Origin: Nitratireductor sp. GISD-1A_MAKvit
GTDB taxonomy: Bacteria; Pseudomonadota; Alphaproteobacteria; Rhizobiales; Rhizobiaceae
DNA length: 64,000 nt
Reading direction: 5' to 3'
Assembly: GCF_040819555.1 (NCBI RefSeq)
Contig: NZ_CP161920.1
Location: 943,501 to 1,007,500, forward strand
In this document: piece after piece, positions 24,501 to 32,183 of the stretch
How positions within the stretch are numbered: position 1 is the stretch's first letter
How the letters are laid out: each line of letters starts with the position of its first letter
The notes under the pieces: model-generated
The model's input: only the letters and a program-made list of their open reading frames with translations
Databases searched by the model: none
What the model was told of the DNA's origin: nothing
Position numbers and translations under genes: made by a program

Positions 24501-25889
24501 GGCTTCGCCGGCATAGATGACGGTTTCGAGCTGGGCGTCGGACAGCAGGCCCTCGGTGACGAGATTGGCGGGCAGACGCGGGCGGTAGCTCGGTCGGGGC
24601 GGCGCGACCGAAGCCATGGCCGCCGATTGCACGAGTTTGGTGGGATGGGCCTGCGCGCCGTGAATACGGATCGCCTGCAATCTGTATTCTTCGTAGATCG
24701 CATCGGTGATGCGGCCGTCGTCGGCGGGCGTCCAGTCGACGGTCTCGTAGGCGAGTTCGACGCCCTCGGGTTCGGCGGCGGGACGCGGCGGCGCGGAGGT
24801 GGCGGCGCGGGCGAGATAGCGGCGAACGGTGCGCGGCGCGGCCGTGGCAACAGGAGCCAGGATCGTCGGATCGACCGGCAGGCGTGCGGGCACATGCTCG
24901 CCAACCCAGCCGATCAGGGTGGCGGCGTCGGGCGCGATGCCGGGCGACGCCGGAAATGCGGCCCGATCGTCGGCGGGTATTTTGTCGATAACGATTAGCC
25001 GGGTGGGAAAAGTCGTGCCGTGCTTGGCATAGACCGAGCCGTCGATGGCAGCGGTGAACACCACGCGGCCATGCTCCTGAAGCCGAATGAAGGCGTCGCG
25101 CCAGGCCGGCGCATCGGGGGCGAAGTTCGCGCCGGTGATCGTCACCAGCCGCCCGCCCTCGGCCAGACGCGCCAGCGCCGAGGCGACATGGAGATAGGTG
25201 GCTTCGGCCATCCGGCCTGAGACGTTCGCCATCGCCGAGAATGGTGGGTTCATCAGCACGACGCTCGGCACGATGGCGGGATCGAGGTGATCGTGGATCT
25301 GCGCGGCGTCGAAGCGGGTGACGGGATTGGCCGGAAAAAGATGCGCAAGAAGATCGGCGCGGGTATCGGCCAACTCATTCAGGGTGAGCGATCCGCCGGC
25401 GATCTCGGCGAGGATGGCGAGCAGTCCGGTGCCCGCCGAAGGTTCGAGAACCCGGTCGGCCGGCGTGATGGCGGCGGCAGAGGCGGCGATCAGGCCGAGC
25501 GGAATCGGCGTCGAGAACTGCTGAAAAGTCTGGCTCTCTTCGGAGCGGCGCGTATGGGTGGGCAGAAGTCCGGCGATTCTGGTCAGAAGCGGCAGGCTGG
25601 CGCCCTGAGACCCGGCTTTACGGAAAAGCGCCTTTCCGTATTTGCGCAGAAACAGGACGGTCGCGGCCTCGCAGGCTTCGTAGGCATCCTTCCAGCTCCA
25701 CGCGCCGGTCGTGTCGGAGCCGCCGAAGGCGGTCTCCATCGCAGCGCGCAGCGTGGCCGCGTCGATACGCTGGCCGCGTTCGAGATGGGGAAGAAGGAGA
25801 AGTCCGGACTGGTGGATGGCGACGGCGGTATCGACGGCTGCAAGGATCGGCCCGACCTGAAGGGCCGCGGCGGCAGAGGTGTAGGTCAT
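21543..25889 (-). CDS. Large methyltransferase-helicase, strawberry-notch type
   Basis: A 1448-residue protein combining two activities. An N-terminal gamma-type methyltransferase shows VLEPSAGTGLLAIL (AdoMet motif I, about residue 145) and VVLMNPPFSAM (catalytic motif IV, about residue 215). A superfamily-2 helicase of the strawberry-notch class follows: Walker A in MLGDGTGAGKGRQSAG (about 505), Walker B IIFDESHAMQN (about 610), VVYVSATGATT, and motif VI AAIQGLGRTNRTNQAQPP (about 980). The C-terminal 300 residues are family-specific. The start at 25889 was taken from homologous starts (MTYTSAAAAL). Similar domain pairs occur in phage P1 DarB, which protects incoming DNA from restriction; that role is inference here. 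A variant of the repeated leader lies upstream. Confidence 0.88.
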   Translation of the reverse strand: MTYTSAAAALQVGPILAAVDTAVAIHQSGLLLLPHLERGQRIDAATLRAAMETAFGGSDTTGAWSWKDAYEACEAATVLFLRKYGKALFRKAGSQGASLPLLTRIAGLLPTHTRRSEESQTFQQFSTPIPLGLIAASAAAITPADRVLEPSAGTGLLAILAEIAGGSLTLNELADTRADLLAHLFPANPVTRFDAAQIHDHLDPAIVPSVVLMNPPFSAMANVSGRMAEATYLHVASALARLAEGGRLVTITGANFAPDAPAWRDAFIRLQEHGRVVFTAAIDGSVYAKHGTTFPTRLIVIDKIPADDRAAFPASPGIAPDAATLIGWVGEHVPARLPVDPTILAPVATAAPRTVRRYLARAATSAPPRPAAEPEGVELAYETVDWTPADDGRITDAIYEEYRLQAIRIHGAQAHPTKLVQSAAMASVAPPRPSYRPRLPANLVTEGLLSDAQLETVIYAGEAHSDFLAGSWMLDETFDVVSAAPDDAPNAVRFRRGFMLGDGTGAGKGRQSAGILLDNWMRGRRKAVWISKSDKLLEDAQRDWSALGMERLLVTPLSRFPQGKDIRLSEGVLFTTYATLRSDERGEKVSRVRQIVDWLGSDFDGVIIFDESHAMQNAAGGKSERGDVAASQQGRAGLRLQHALPNARVVYVSATGATTVHNLAYAQRLGLWGGEDFPFATRAEFVEAIEAGGVAAMEVLARDLRALGLYTARSLSYDGVEYELVEHQLTPEQTRIYDAYAGAFAIIHNNLDAAMEAANITGGDSGSGALNRQAKSAARSAFESAKQRFFGHLLTSMKTPTLIRSIERDLEDGHAAVIQIVSTGEALMERRLAELPAEEWNDVRVDITPREYVLDYLAHSFPVQLYEPFTDADGNLSSRPVYRDGQPVESREAVARRDRLIEKLASLPPVPGALDQIVQRFGTDLVAEVTGRSRRIVRKSGPGGIDRLAVQNRAGSANLAETAAFMDDQKRILIFSDAGGTGRSYHADLNAKNQRLRVHYLLEPGWKADAAIQGLGRTNRTNQAQPPLFRPISTDVKAEKRFLSTIARRLDTLGAITRGQRQTGGQGLFRPEDNLESHYARDALRQLYMLLVRGKVEGCSLQMFEASTGLKLMDSTGIKDELPPITTFLNRLLALTIDLQGVLFTAFEQLLNARIEGAIASGSYDAGLETLRAESFTVTARQTIHVHPATGAEARLLTITQRQRNHPVTLAEALDQLADPRAKLLINERSGRAAVQIPISSVMLDDGEIERRVRLIRPMEAHNVPVKMMGETRWAEADRSDFASAWSAEVAEVPEFVDSTIHVVSGLLLPIWKRLPNESTRVYRLQTDEGERIVGRRVSPAWVAGALATGTSTLTPDEAFTAVIDGNTILDLAEGLQLRRSRVMGANRIELTGFTDTMRDRLRAYGLFHEIISWKLRMFVPTDASGPAILAKVLERYPVERIGEREAA

Positions 25890-25901
25890 GGGATGAGCCT
25901 C

Positions 25902-25968
25902 GGAGAGCGGGACAGGATCGAGCCGCGCAGCGCTCTCTCTCGACCGCACCGGCTCAAACCCGTCCCGG
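25902..25968 (-). promoter_or_regulatory. Divergent copy (D) of the repeated hairpin leader
   Basis: Upstream of the methyltransferase-helicase, the minus strand carries GGGACGGGTTTGAGCCGG, a GAGAGAGAG run, and a closing arm CCTGTCCCGCTC. It aligns with the better-conserved leaders at 28446, 32068 and 33549 but is longer in the loop. Confidence 0.45.
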
Positions 25969-26022
25969 CCTTCCTCTCCCTCTCAAGCGGGAACGGGCGG
26001 CCCGTGCTTCGCGCATCTTGAC

Positions 26023-26077
26023 ATGGACCATCGAACGGTCCATTTCTCGGATAGAAATGGACTATTGAGCGGTCCAG
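26023..26077. promoter_or_regulatory. Tandem operators of the VapBC-like operon
   Basis: Two similar sites, ATGGACCATCGAACGGTCCAT (26023-26043, GGACC-N7-GGTCC) and a looser GGAC-N8-GGTCC at 26059-26075, lie 34 bases apart, centre to centre. Between them an ATTTCT/AGAAAT palindrome is centred at 26050. All precede the antitoxin start at 26089. Such paired palindromes are typical of toxin-antitoxin autoregulation. Confidence 0.7.
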
Positions 26078-26088
26078 AAGGAGGTGTC

Positions 26089-26346
26089 ATGCGAATTTCC
26101 GTGACCGAAGCCAAAGGCCAGTTGACGGAACTGGTGCGCCGCGCCGAGGCCGGCGATGAAGTGGTATTGACCCGTCATGGCCATGCCGCCGTGCGGCTTG
26201 TCCCTGTCCGCAATGTGCCGGGCCGGAAGGATCGCCGGACGCTTCTTGAGGCGGTTCGGAAATCCGGTGCGGCGAAGGCGCTGGCGGGAGCGCCTGCCGC
26301 GCGGAGTCAGGACTTCCTTTATGATGACGACGGCCTGCCGCAATGA
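26089..26346 (+). CDS. Antitoxin, Phd/YefM family
   Basis: An 85-residue antitoxin: MRISVTEAKGQLTELVRRAEAGDEVVLTRHGHAAVRLVPV is the standard Phd/YefM DNA-binding head. The tail (ARSQDFLYDDDGLPQ) is the toxin-neutralising part with the acidic end seen in VapB partners. The start at 26089 follows AAGGAGG. The ATGA overlap at 26343-26346 couples it to the toxin gene. It would repress the operon through the two palindromes just upstream. Confidence 0.92.
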   Translation: MRISVTEAKGQLTELVRRAEAGDEVVLTRHGHAAVRLVPVRNVPGRKDRRTLLEAVRKSGAAKALAGAPAARSQDFLYDDDGLPQ

Positions 26347-26726
26347 TGGTGGTCGATACCTCGGCGCTGATGGCCATTCTGCTCGACGAGCCGGAGGCGG
26401 ACGCCTGCATCGCGGCGCTTGAAGCTGAAGACGAGCTGATGATCTCCGCTGGCACCGTCGCCGAGGCGCTGATCGTGGCGAACCGCCGGAATGTCGGTGA
26501 GGAGATGATGCGTTTGCTTGATGACCTCGGATTCGAGATCATCAATGTGACCGCCGCGTCGGCGCAGCGGATCGCTGCCGCCTATGACGCATGGGGGAAA
26601 GGTGTTCACCGCGCATCGCTCAATTTCGGCGATTGCTTTGCCTATGAGGCCGCGAAGGAGCGGAAAGCGCCGCTGCTCTATGTCGGGGACGATTTCGCAC
26701 GGACCGACATCGAGGGTGTCCTGTAG
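26343..26726 (+). CDS. vapC: VapC-type toxin (PIN-domain ribonuclease)
   Basis: A 127-residue PIN-domain nuclease: MMVVDTSALMAILLDEPEA holds the first catalytic aspartate, VAEALIVANR the conserved glutamate, and LNFGDCFAYEAAKERKAPLLYVGDDFARTDI the last acidic residues. VapC toxins cut tRNA or rRNA and halt translation. All active-site acids are present, so the pair looks functional and would stabilise the element by post-segregational killing. It reads opposite to its neighbours. Confidence 0.92.
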   Translation: MMVVDTSALMAILLDEPEADACIAALEAEDELMISAGTVAEALIVANRRNVGEEMMRLLDDLGFEIINVTAASAQRIAAAYDAWGKGVHRASLNFGDCFAYEAAKERKAPLLYVGDDFARTDIEGVL

Positions 26727-26768
26727 ATCAGGGTCAGCACGCTTCCCGCCGCCCGGCAACCATGTCGC

Positions 26769-27413
26769 CTATCCGAACCGGCGCCCCGCTTCGGTGAAGG
26801 TGTATTCGTTGGCGACGATCGTGTCGTCGACCACCTCGTCGGACGAGAGATACTCATATTCGCGTTCGAGCTGCCGGTAGAGCCAGCGGGCCAGATCGCG
26901 CAGCGCTTCGGCGACGCTCTCCTCGGCATCCTCGGTCATGTCCTGATATGTCGGACTGTCGCGTTCGACCGAAATCGCCATGCAATACTCGTGATAGTAA
27001 TGCCCGCGATGGCTGACCTCGGCGCGGAGTTGGTAGAAATTGCGGCGCTGGACCGCCTGCAAGGCGTCGGCGATCCGATGAAGCTCCTGATCCTGCGGCG
27101 CATAGGCCCGGATTTTGGCCGTGGCGTTTCTGGCGTAGGAATACGACCCCTCCCAGCAGGCGCCATCGCCCTGCGACCAGAAGCCCCGGAACCAGATGCA
27201 GGGTTCGCGGCGCGTGCCGCCGCCCATCAGGCGGACGGCACGGGTCCTGAAGTCGATGCCGAGGATTTCCGCGATGCGCCGGAAATCCTCATAGACGGCA
27301 TCATACCAGTCGTAATCGAAGCCGCCCTCGCGATACCAGGCGCGCGCCTTGTCCTTCGCCGCATCGGATAGTTCGTCCAGGCGATAGACCGTGGTTTCAA
27401 TGATCTCAGGCAT
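26769..27413 (-). CDS. Conserved accessory protein of unknown function (aromatic, acidic)
   Basis: A 214-residue soluble protein rich in Tyr, Trp, Asp and Arg: TTVYRLDELSDAAKDKARAW, WYREGGFDYDWYDAVYEDFR, CIWFRGFWSQGDGACWEGSY, HRGHYYHEYCMAISVERDS, LARWLYRQLEREYEYLSSDE. Such proteins are carried by many proteobacterial plasmids and sometimes labelled antitoxin-like, but I know no demonstrated role. The start at 27413 overlaps the stop of the preceding gene by 8 bases. It has no signal peptide. It may be an anti-defence or regulatory factor; this is open. Confidence 0.75.
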   Translation of the reverse strand: MPEIIETTVYRLDELSDAAKDKARAWYREGGFDYDWYDAVYEDFRRIAEILGIDFRTRAVRLMGGGTRREPCIWFRGFWSQGDGACWEGSYSYARNATAKIRAYAPQDQELHRIADALQAVQRRNFYQLRAEVSHRGHYYHEYCMAISVERDSPTYQDMTEDAEESVAEALRDLARWLYRQLEREYEYLSSDEVVDDTIVANEYTFTEAGRRFG

Positions 27414-27822
27414 AGGGATCACCTGCCTCCAGCACGGTGGAAAGCCAGCCATCGGTATAGATCCAGTCCACCGTCTCGCCGGTGGCGAGATCGAGGACAT
27501 GCGCGCCGCCGCCGAAACCGTCGATACGGGGCTTCGAGCAGCTATTGGCGTATTGCATCCCCCATAAACCGGTCAGGCCGAACGCTTTCGCACAGCGTTT
27601 GACGAACTGGATGACATGCTCGGGATCGCCGGTGACATCATCGCGTATCCAAAGCCGGGTGCCGCCATGTTCGGGCTGGATCGAGAGCAGGAAACCGTCC
27701 GAGGGCGGATCCTCAGCGGCATTGTCCTCCGCCATGGCGTTGTAGAGATCGAGCGCGCGGGCGGCGTTTTCGGGGGTGCCCACGTCGAGCAGGCAGGAAA
27801 AGTGGGTAAAATAGTCGGCCAT
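27406..27822 (-). CDS. Conserved mobile-element protein of unknown function
   Basis: A 138-residue protein beginning MADYFTHFSCLLDVGTPENA and ending VLDLATGETVDWIYTDGWLS followed by TVLEAGDPYA. The acidic, tryptophan-bearing end and ALDLYNAMAEDN segment do not match a family I can name. Proteins like it travel with ParB, ArdC and DUF2958 genes. The start at 27822 follows GGAGG. It overlaps the next gene by 8 bases, so the two are probably co-translated and may work together. Confidence 0.75.
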   Translation of the reverse strand: MADYFTHFSCLLDVGTPENAARALDLYNAMAEDNAAEDPPSDGFLLSIQPEHGGTRLWIRDDVTGDPEHVIQFVKRCAKAFGLTGLWGMQYANSCSKPRIDGFGGGAHVLDLATGETVDWIYTDGWLSTVLEAGDPYA

Positions 27823-27886
27823 GTGAGCCTCCTGAAACAAGAAAGCCCGGCTCAGGACCGGGCGGATGACGGGGAATGGGTGAGTC

Positions 27887-28436
27887 TCACGCCGCTTGCG
27901 GCATGCGGAGGAGATCGGCAGAGATTTCGCGCCAGAAGGGGTCGACCAGACGGGCTTCCAGTGCCGCCGCGCGGTAGCGCAAAGCCCCAGCCTCGGTTGA
28001 GTCCACGGCCCGGAATGCCATCCCGCGCAGGCGGCTGGCCTCCGTCACAATCCTGCGTGCCTGGGCATCGGATGAGACTGGCTGTTGCCAGAGGATGATA
28101 CCGGCACGGATTTCGCCGGCAAGGACCAGGCGATGATCGTGATCCTGAATGAGCATGATACGAGGCTGGAAACAGGGGAAGCTGTCCGGCCCCCGTGCAA
28201 ATATCACCGCGTGACAGGCGCAAAGCGGCTGCCTGTATTGCCTCCTCCGGTGACGGGCATTCGCCTAGCGCGATCATGCGGTCGAAGCTGTTTTCATCGT
28301 CACTGACGCCATAACTGGCTACGCCCAGGCAGGAGATGCGCAGCGGCAGCTTTTGCGCCCGATAGAGCGCTGGCAGAACATCGGCTGCGAGAATCTGACC
28401 GATGGAGCGGAAGGTTTCGGAACGGGCAAAGATCAT
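27887..28436 (-). pseudogene. Hypothetical mobile-element gene split by one extra base
   Basis: From ATG 28436 one frame reads MIFARSETFRSIGQILAADV to EEAIQAAALRLSR, then turns into R/P/S-rich noise. From about 28207 the next frame continues with normal coding character (VIFARGPDSFPCFQPRIMLI to REISADLLRMPQAA) and stops at 27887. Removing one C from 28207-28208 joins them into about 182 residues. A GTG inside the second frame could start a separate 106-residue protein, so two overlapping genes remain possible. It lies behind leader copy A (28446-28496) with GGAG 8 bases from the start. No family recognised. Confidence 0.6.
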
Positions 28437-28445
28437 CGGGATCAC

Positions 28446-28496
28446 TCCATGACGGGCGCCGGGAAGCCTCTCTCTCCAGCCCTCAACCCGTCACGG
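28446..28496 (-). promoter_or_regulatory. Repeated hairpin leader, copy A
   Basis: On the minus strand: CCGTGACGGGTTGAGGGCTG, then GAGAGAGAGG, then GCGCCCGTCATGGAG, ending 9 bases before the start codon. TGACGGG pairs with CCCGTCA to form a stem whose loop holds the purine run; the start-proximal GGAG is the ribosome site. The same layout recurs upstream of parB (copy B) and ardC (copy C). Confidence 0.7.
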
Positions 28497-28634
28497 CCGA
28501 ACGGCCCGCACTCTTCCTCTCTGACAGGGCTTGTTCCCGGGTCCGCTGCCGACGATGGGGATCATCGTGAGGCGCTGAAGGCCCGATCGCGGGGTGCCGC
28601 GCTCGGGCCGTCGGGGATGAGGCGCTTTCGCGCC

Positions 28635-28799
28635 TTATTCCCACGGGTCCAGTTCCAGCTTCACCATGTCGTCGTCGCCATCGAATTCGGCGGCGGGGCA
28701 AGCGGCATGGGTGCCGTCTCCGGCCTGGAACACAACGATCGAAACCATCAGCGTGGCGGCGAGGCTGGCGGCGAAGGCGGTGGCATCTGCATAGGACAT
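28635..28799 (-). CDS. Small single-span membrane protein
   Basis: A 54-residue protein, MSYADATAFAASLAATLMVS then IVVFQAGDGTHAACPAAEFD and an acidic end DDDMVKLELDPWE. One membrane helix spans about residues 8-26. It is preceded by GGGAGGC-like leader sequence and by the palindrome at 28826-28840. Small proteins of this type accompany ParB and ArdC on alphaproteobacterial plasmids. Function unknown. Confidence 0.6.
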   Translation of the reverse strand: MSYADATAFAASLAATLMVSIVVFQAGDGTHAACPAAEFDGDDDMVKLELDPWE

Positions 28800-28825
28800 G
28801 GGGTCCGGCTCCTGTCTTGGGAGGC

Positions 28826-28840
28826 GGGGGACCATCCCCC
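28826..28840. promoter_or_regulatory. Palindrome GGGGGACCATCCCCC before the 54-residue gene
   Basis: A 15-bp palindrome 27 bases upstream of the small gene, sharing the core GGGACCATCCC with the palindrome in the ssb leader. The common core and position suggest one regulator or one RNA structure. Confidence 0.5.
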
Positions 28841-29194
28841 GCGCGACAGGCGCCCGAAGTGTCTGACCGGATCTGCAATCACCCGAGGGCGTTCGGACTC
28901 TTTCCGAATCCCCGAGGGCGGCACGCGCGCGTAAGCCGACCCCTTTGGGGTTGAATGTCAAAGAGACGGATCGGACCAAGGTTTGCGAATGGAAGCGGGG
29001 GTGGTTTTTCGCATGTGACAGGATGCCGAATACCCGTCGCTGATGCTCTGCCGTGGCAGCCTTGCCACCATGCTGGCATCAGGATCGTGTTCCCTTCAGG
29101 CCAGAGATGGTTGCCGCTCGCCAATGTGCAGGGAAGACGGCTGTTATGGTGAAGCTGGAGTTGGAGCAGTGGATGTAGACAACGCGAAGAGTCC
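28841..29194. other. Noncoding stretch with short repeats
   Basis: No supported gene. Two copies of CCGAGGGCG (about 28884 and 28913) flank a TTCGGA/TCCGAA hairpin. The rest shows no clear structure. It separates the ParB-ArdC accessory genes from a lower-GC kinase-like gene and may hold its terminator and the promoter of the 54-residue gene. Confidence 0.4.
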
Positions 29195-29764
29195 TTAGCC
29201 GCCGGTCGGATATCGGGCCAAGTCGAGTTGTCTTGCGACCTGATCGGCCAGCAGTTCACTGTCATGCTCGCCATCCAACCTCAGTACCGGCGCTGATTGC
29301 TTACTCAGCCATTTCTGATGCTGCGTAAAATTCCTCCCGGTGAACTCCGGGTCGTCGTAACGTGATGCCCAATCCCGAAAGGCCAAGTGAGCGTCATGCA
29401 TGTCTCCTCCTGGCAAAATGCGAGAGCCATGACGTTCTGCCTCTCGCTCGTCGAGACGCTGAAGGCGAACGGGCGTTGGCGTGTACAAGAAAACAATCAA
29501 ATCGACGTCCCGAATAAGTGAATCACCCCATCCGATGAACGATCCTGTGAGTATCCATCCAACGATAGAACTCTGGCGATCTTTAATCAGTTGGACGCGC
29601 TCCTCGGGAGCACGCTTGGTGCTGTAAGGGGGATCGGTGGGCATCCAATAGTAATCGTCTACATCAATTTGCGGGACACGGAAACGCTTCGACAGGATCG
29701 AACCAAGTGTTGAAACACCGGAGCAAGACGCCCCTGTCAGGTATACACAAGGTTTGTCTGACAT
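29195..29764 (-). CDS. P-loop kinase-like protein (adenylate-kinase superfamily)
   Basis: A 189-residue P-loop protein: CVYLTGASCSGVSTLGSILS is a Walker A of the GxxxxGxST form. PQIDVDDYYWMPTDPPYST resembles the acceptor-binding region of small-molecule kinases. The LID-like region is PVRLQRLDEREAERHGSR. The substrate is unknown. GC content is visibly lower than in the neighbours, and no mobile-element family fits, so it is likely transferred cargo. It starts after AGGA at 29764 (ATG) and stands alone between the small membrane protein and parB. Confidence 0.75.
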   Translation of the reverse strand: MSDKPCVYLTGASCSGVSTLGSILSKRFRVPQIDVDDYYWMPTDPPYSTKRAPEERVQLIKDRQSSIVGWILTGSFIGWGDSLIRDVDLIVFLYTPTPVRLQRLDEREAERHGSRILPGGDMHDAHLAFRDWASRYDDPEFTGRNFTQHQKWLSKQSAPVLRLDGEHDSELLADQVARQLDLARYPTGG

Positions 29765-29919
29765 AATTTTTCCTATTTAGGTCGGGCGGGTTCCAACCTG
29801 GCGTTGACCAACGGCTTCGCCCGCATAGTTCCGAAAGGAAAAGCCGGGTCAAGAGAACTGGGCGTGTTGCACAAACGGGGTGGCTGAAACGGGGCGACCG
29901 AAGCCGCCCCGTATGAATG

Positions 29920-32058
29920 CTATTCAGCAGCGACCATATGCTGTTCCTCCTCGTCATCAGCCGGATCGTCCTCGCCATCACCGGAGAGGAAATCGGGCAG
30001 CTCGTCGGCTTCCCTGTCGGTTCCCGTCGTCGGGTCCGCGTCAATGCCATCATCCACCATGCGCAGCGGCTCGGGCAACCAGCCGGTGTCCGCCAGCAGG
30101 CGCTCGGCTTCCTTGGCCATGTCACCCTTCTTCAGGTGCCCGATCAGTTCGGCGGCCCGGTCTCCGGCCCCTTCACGCACAGCCTCAAGGATACGCGGCT
30201 TGGTCACGCGGCCAAGATAGTTCTCAACCGTCGGCCGCCAGCCCACGGCAACCATATCGAGACCGGTCGAGCGCGCCAGCCGATCAGCCTGCGATAGGCG
30301 GATGTCCAGCCCGTGCTGGCTGACGCCCGAGCCGCTATAGGGGTTCGGCTTTTCATAGAGCGCGTTCACACCATAGCTGACGCAATGGGCGAGCAGGTCC
30401 ATGCGCGAACCATCGTCCAGATCGGTCAGCCAATCCCAGAGGGCGGCATCGTCTGCCGGGACATGATCGCCCCAGCGTTCGTGGCGGTCAGCGATGGCCT
30501 TGGCCGACGCGCTATCGCGCAGATCCTCGGCCTGTGCGGGCAGATGAACCTCCCGGACCTGTGCTTCCAGGCATCCGCAGCTGGCATGCGGCATGAAGCA
30601 ATCAATGACCAGCCGGTGCAGCAGTGCCGTCATGGCGACATGCGGGTTCACCGCCACGGCATCACGCAACGCCAGCGTACGGTGCGCGGTCAATTCGCTG
30701 ACCAGACGATCTGGCAGCGGCTTGATGGTCTCGGTCTCGTCGTCTTCCTCCTGTTCGACCGGCTGCCCCCCAAGCGTGATGACGGCGCGCTGATGGGTGA
30801 CGGCCGGTTCGGTCCGCTGGATCACCTCGCCGGTGTCGGGGTCAACGATCTCAACGTCGGGTTCGGCCGGTGTTTCATCCTCGGCGCGAACATAGCCGCG
30901 TTCGATCAGCAAGGAGCCATCGGCGTCGATGCTGATGAAGGCCCCCGCCTTGTCCGTCTGGTCCGACTCAAAGACCATCGGGCGGCGCTCGAAGGTTTCC
31001 AGCGCCTGTTCGATCTCACCCAGGCGGGCGTCGATCTCGTCAGGCAGCTCGTCAGCCTCACCATATTCGGCTTCAAGCCGGTCATATTCATCGCGCAGAG
31101 CCTCGCGGGTGGCGCGTTCCTCTTCGCTCAGGTTGACCGTGGTGCCGACGATCTGGCGAAGGCCATGATCGTGACCATAGGGAAAGGTGATGGCGACCTC
31201 GATCCATTTCCAGCCCTCAACGGCAATGACTTCGGCTTCCGCCTTCAGCTTTTCGCCCACCAGCCGGTCGAGCAGCACCGGATCTTGCAGCCAGCCGCCA
31301 TCGTCCTGCTGGAAGAGATCGCGCAGCACGCAGCCGCCTGCTGCCTCATAGGTGTCGATACCGACGAAGACCGCCCGCTTGTCAGCGGCGCGCACCGTGG
31401 TTTCGGTCAGCAGACGGCGGATGGTATAGGGCTCCTTCTGCCAGCCATCCTTGATCGCGTCCCACACCTGCTCCTGACGGGCATGGTCGGAACTGACGGT
31501 GAAGGCCATGAGCTGTTCCAGCGTCATGCCATCCTCGGCATAGATGTCGAGCAATGCGGGCGAGACCGAGACCAGGCGCAGGCGCTGTTTCACCACCTTG
31601 GCGTCCACAAAGAAGGCGGCGGCGATGGCTTCCTCGGTCATGCCCTTTTCGCGCAAGGCCTGGAAGGCGCGGAACTGGTCGAGCGGATGCAAGGGGGCGC
31701 GCTCGATGTTCTCGGCGAGCGATACCTCGTCGATCAGCACATCGGCGCTGGCCTCCGACACGACGCAGGGGACCGGCGCGATCTTGGCGAGGCGCTTTTG
31801 TTTGACCAGCAGTTCCAGTGCGCGGAAGCGGCGACCGCCGGCAGGAACCTCGAACATGCCGGTTTCCTTGCCCTCGCCGTCAACGACAGGGCGGACATGC
31901 AGGGACTGGATCAGGCCGCGCCGGGCGATGGACTCGGCCAATTCCTCGACCGAGACACCGGCCTTGACACGCCGGACGTTGGACTGGCTGAGCACCAGCT
32001 TGTTGAAGGGAATGTCGCGCGAGGACGACAGCGTGATTTTCTGAACGGCAGTGGCCAT
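29920..32058 (-). CDS. Large ParB/RepB/Spo0J-type partition protein
   Basis: A 712-residue protein. The N-terminal 200 residues are a ParB CTPase and DNA-binding unit: NVRRVKAGVSVEELAESIAR, PAGGRRFRALELL (the GERRxRA-type CTP motif), DEVSLAENIERAPLHPLDQF and the helix-turn-helix MTEEAIAAAFFVDAKVVKQRL. The remaining 500 residues are a plasmid-specific extension, acidic at the end (DGEDDPADDEEEQHMVAAE). No ParA lies next to it, unlike canonical parAB pairs; such large ParB-like proteins on alphaproteobacterial plasmids may act in gene control rather than segregation. Leader copy B precedes it. Confidence 0.88.
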   Translation of the reverse strand: MATAVQKITLSSSRDIPFNKLVLSQSNVRRVKAGVSVEELAESIARRGLIQSLHVRPVVDGEGKETGMFEVPAGGRRFRALELLVKQKRLAKIAPVPCVVSEASADVLIDEVSLAENIERAPLHPLDQFRAFQALREKGMTEEAIAAAFFVDAKVVKQRLRLVSVSPALLDIYAEDGMTLEQLMAFTVSSDHARQEQVWDAIKDGWQKEPYTIRRLLTETTVRAADKRAVFVGIDTYEAAGGCVLRDLFQQDDGGWLQDPVLLDRLVGEKLKAEAEVIAVEGWKWIEVAITFPYGHDHGLRQIVGTTVNLSEEERATREALRDEYDRLEAEYGEADELPDEIDARLGEIEQALETFERRPMVFESDQTDKAGAFISIDADGSLLIERGYVRAEDETPAEPDVEIVDPDTGEVIQRTEPAVTHQRAVITLGGQPVEQEEDDETETIKPLPDRLVSELTAHRTLALRDAVAVNPHVAMTALLHRLVIDCFMPHASCGCLEAQVREVHLPAQAEDLRDSASAKAIADRHERWGDHVPADDAALWDWLTDLDDGSRMDLLAHCVSYGVNALYEKPNPYSGSGVSQHGLDIRLSQADRLARSTGLDMVAVGWRPTVENYLGRVTKPRILEAVREGAGDRAAELIGHLKKGDMAKEAERLLADTGWLPEPLRMVDDGIDADPTTGTDREADELPDFLSGDGEDDPADDEEEQHMVAAE

Positions 32059-32067
32059 GTCAGGTAC

Positions 32068-32117
32068 TCCATGACGGACGCCGGTGAGCCTCTCTCTCCG
32101 GCTATCAGCCCGTCACG
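32068..32117 (-). promoter_or_regulatory. Repeated hairpin leader, copy B (parB-like gene)
   Basis: On the minus strand: CGTGACGGGCTGATAGCCGG, GAGAGAGAGG, GTCCGTCATGGAG, the GGAG lying 8 bases before the start. TGACGG/CCGTCA forms the outer stem; AGCCGG and CCGGC can form an inner one. Base changes relative to copies A and C largely keep the stem. Confidence 0.7.
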
Positions 32118-32183
32118 AAGCGAAGCGCCGCCCTCTTCCTCTGAAGAGAGCGACGCCAGCCGCAGAACCTGAAACCCGGAAAT

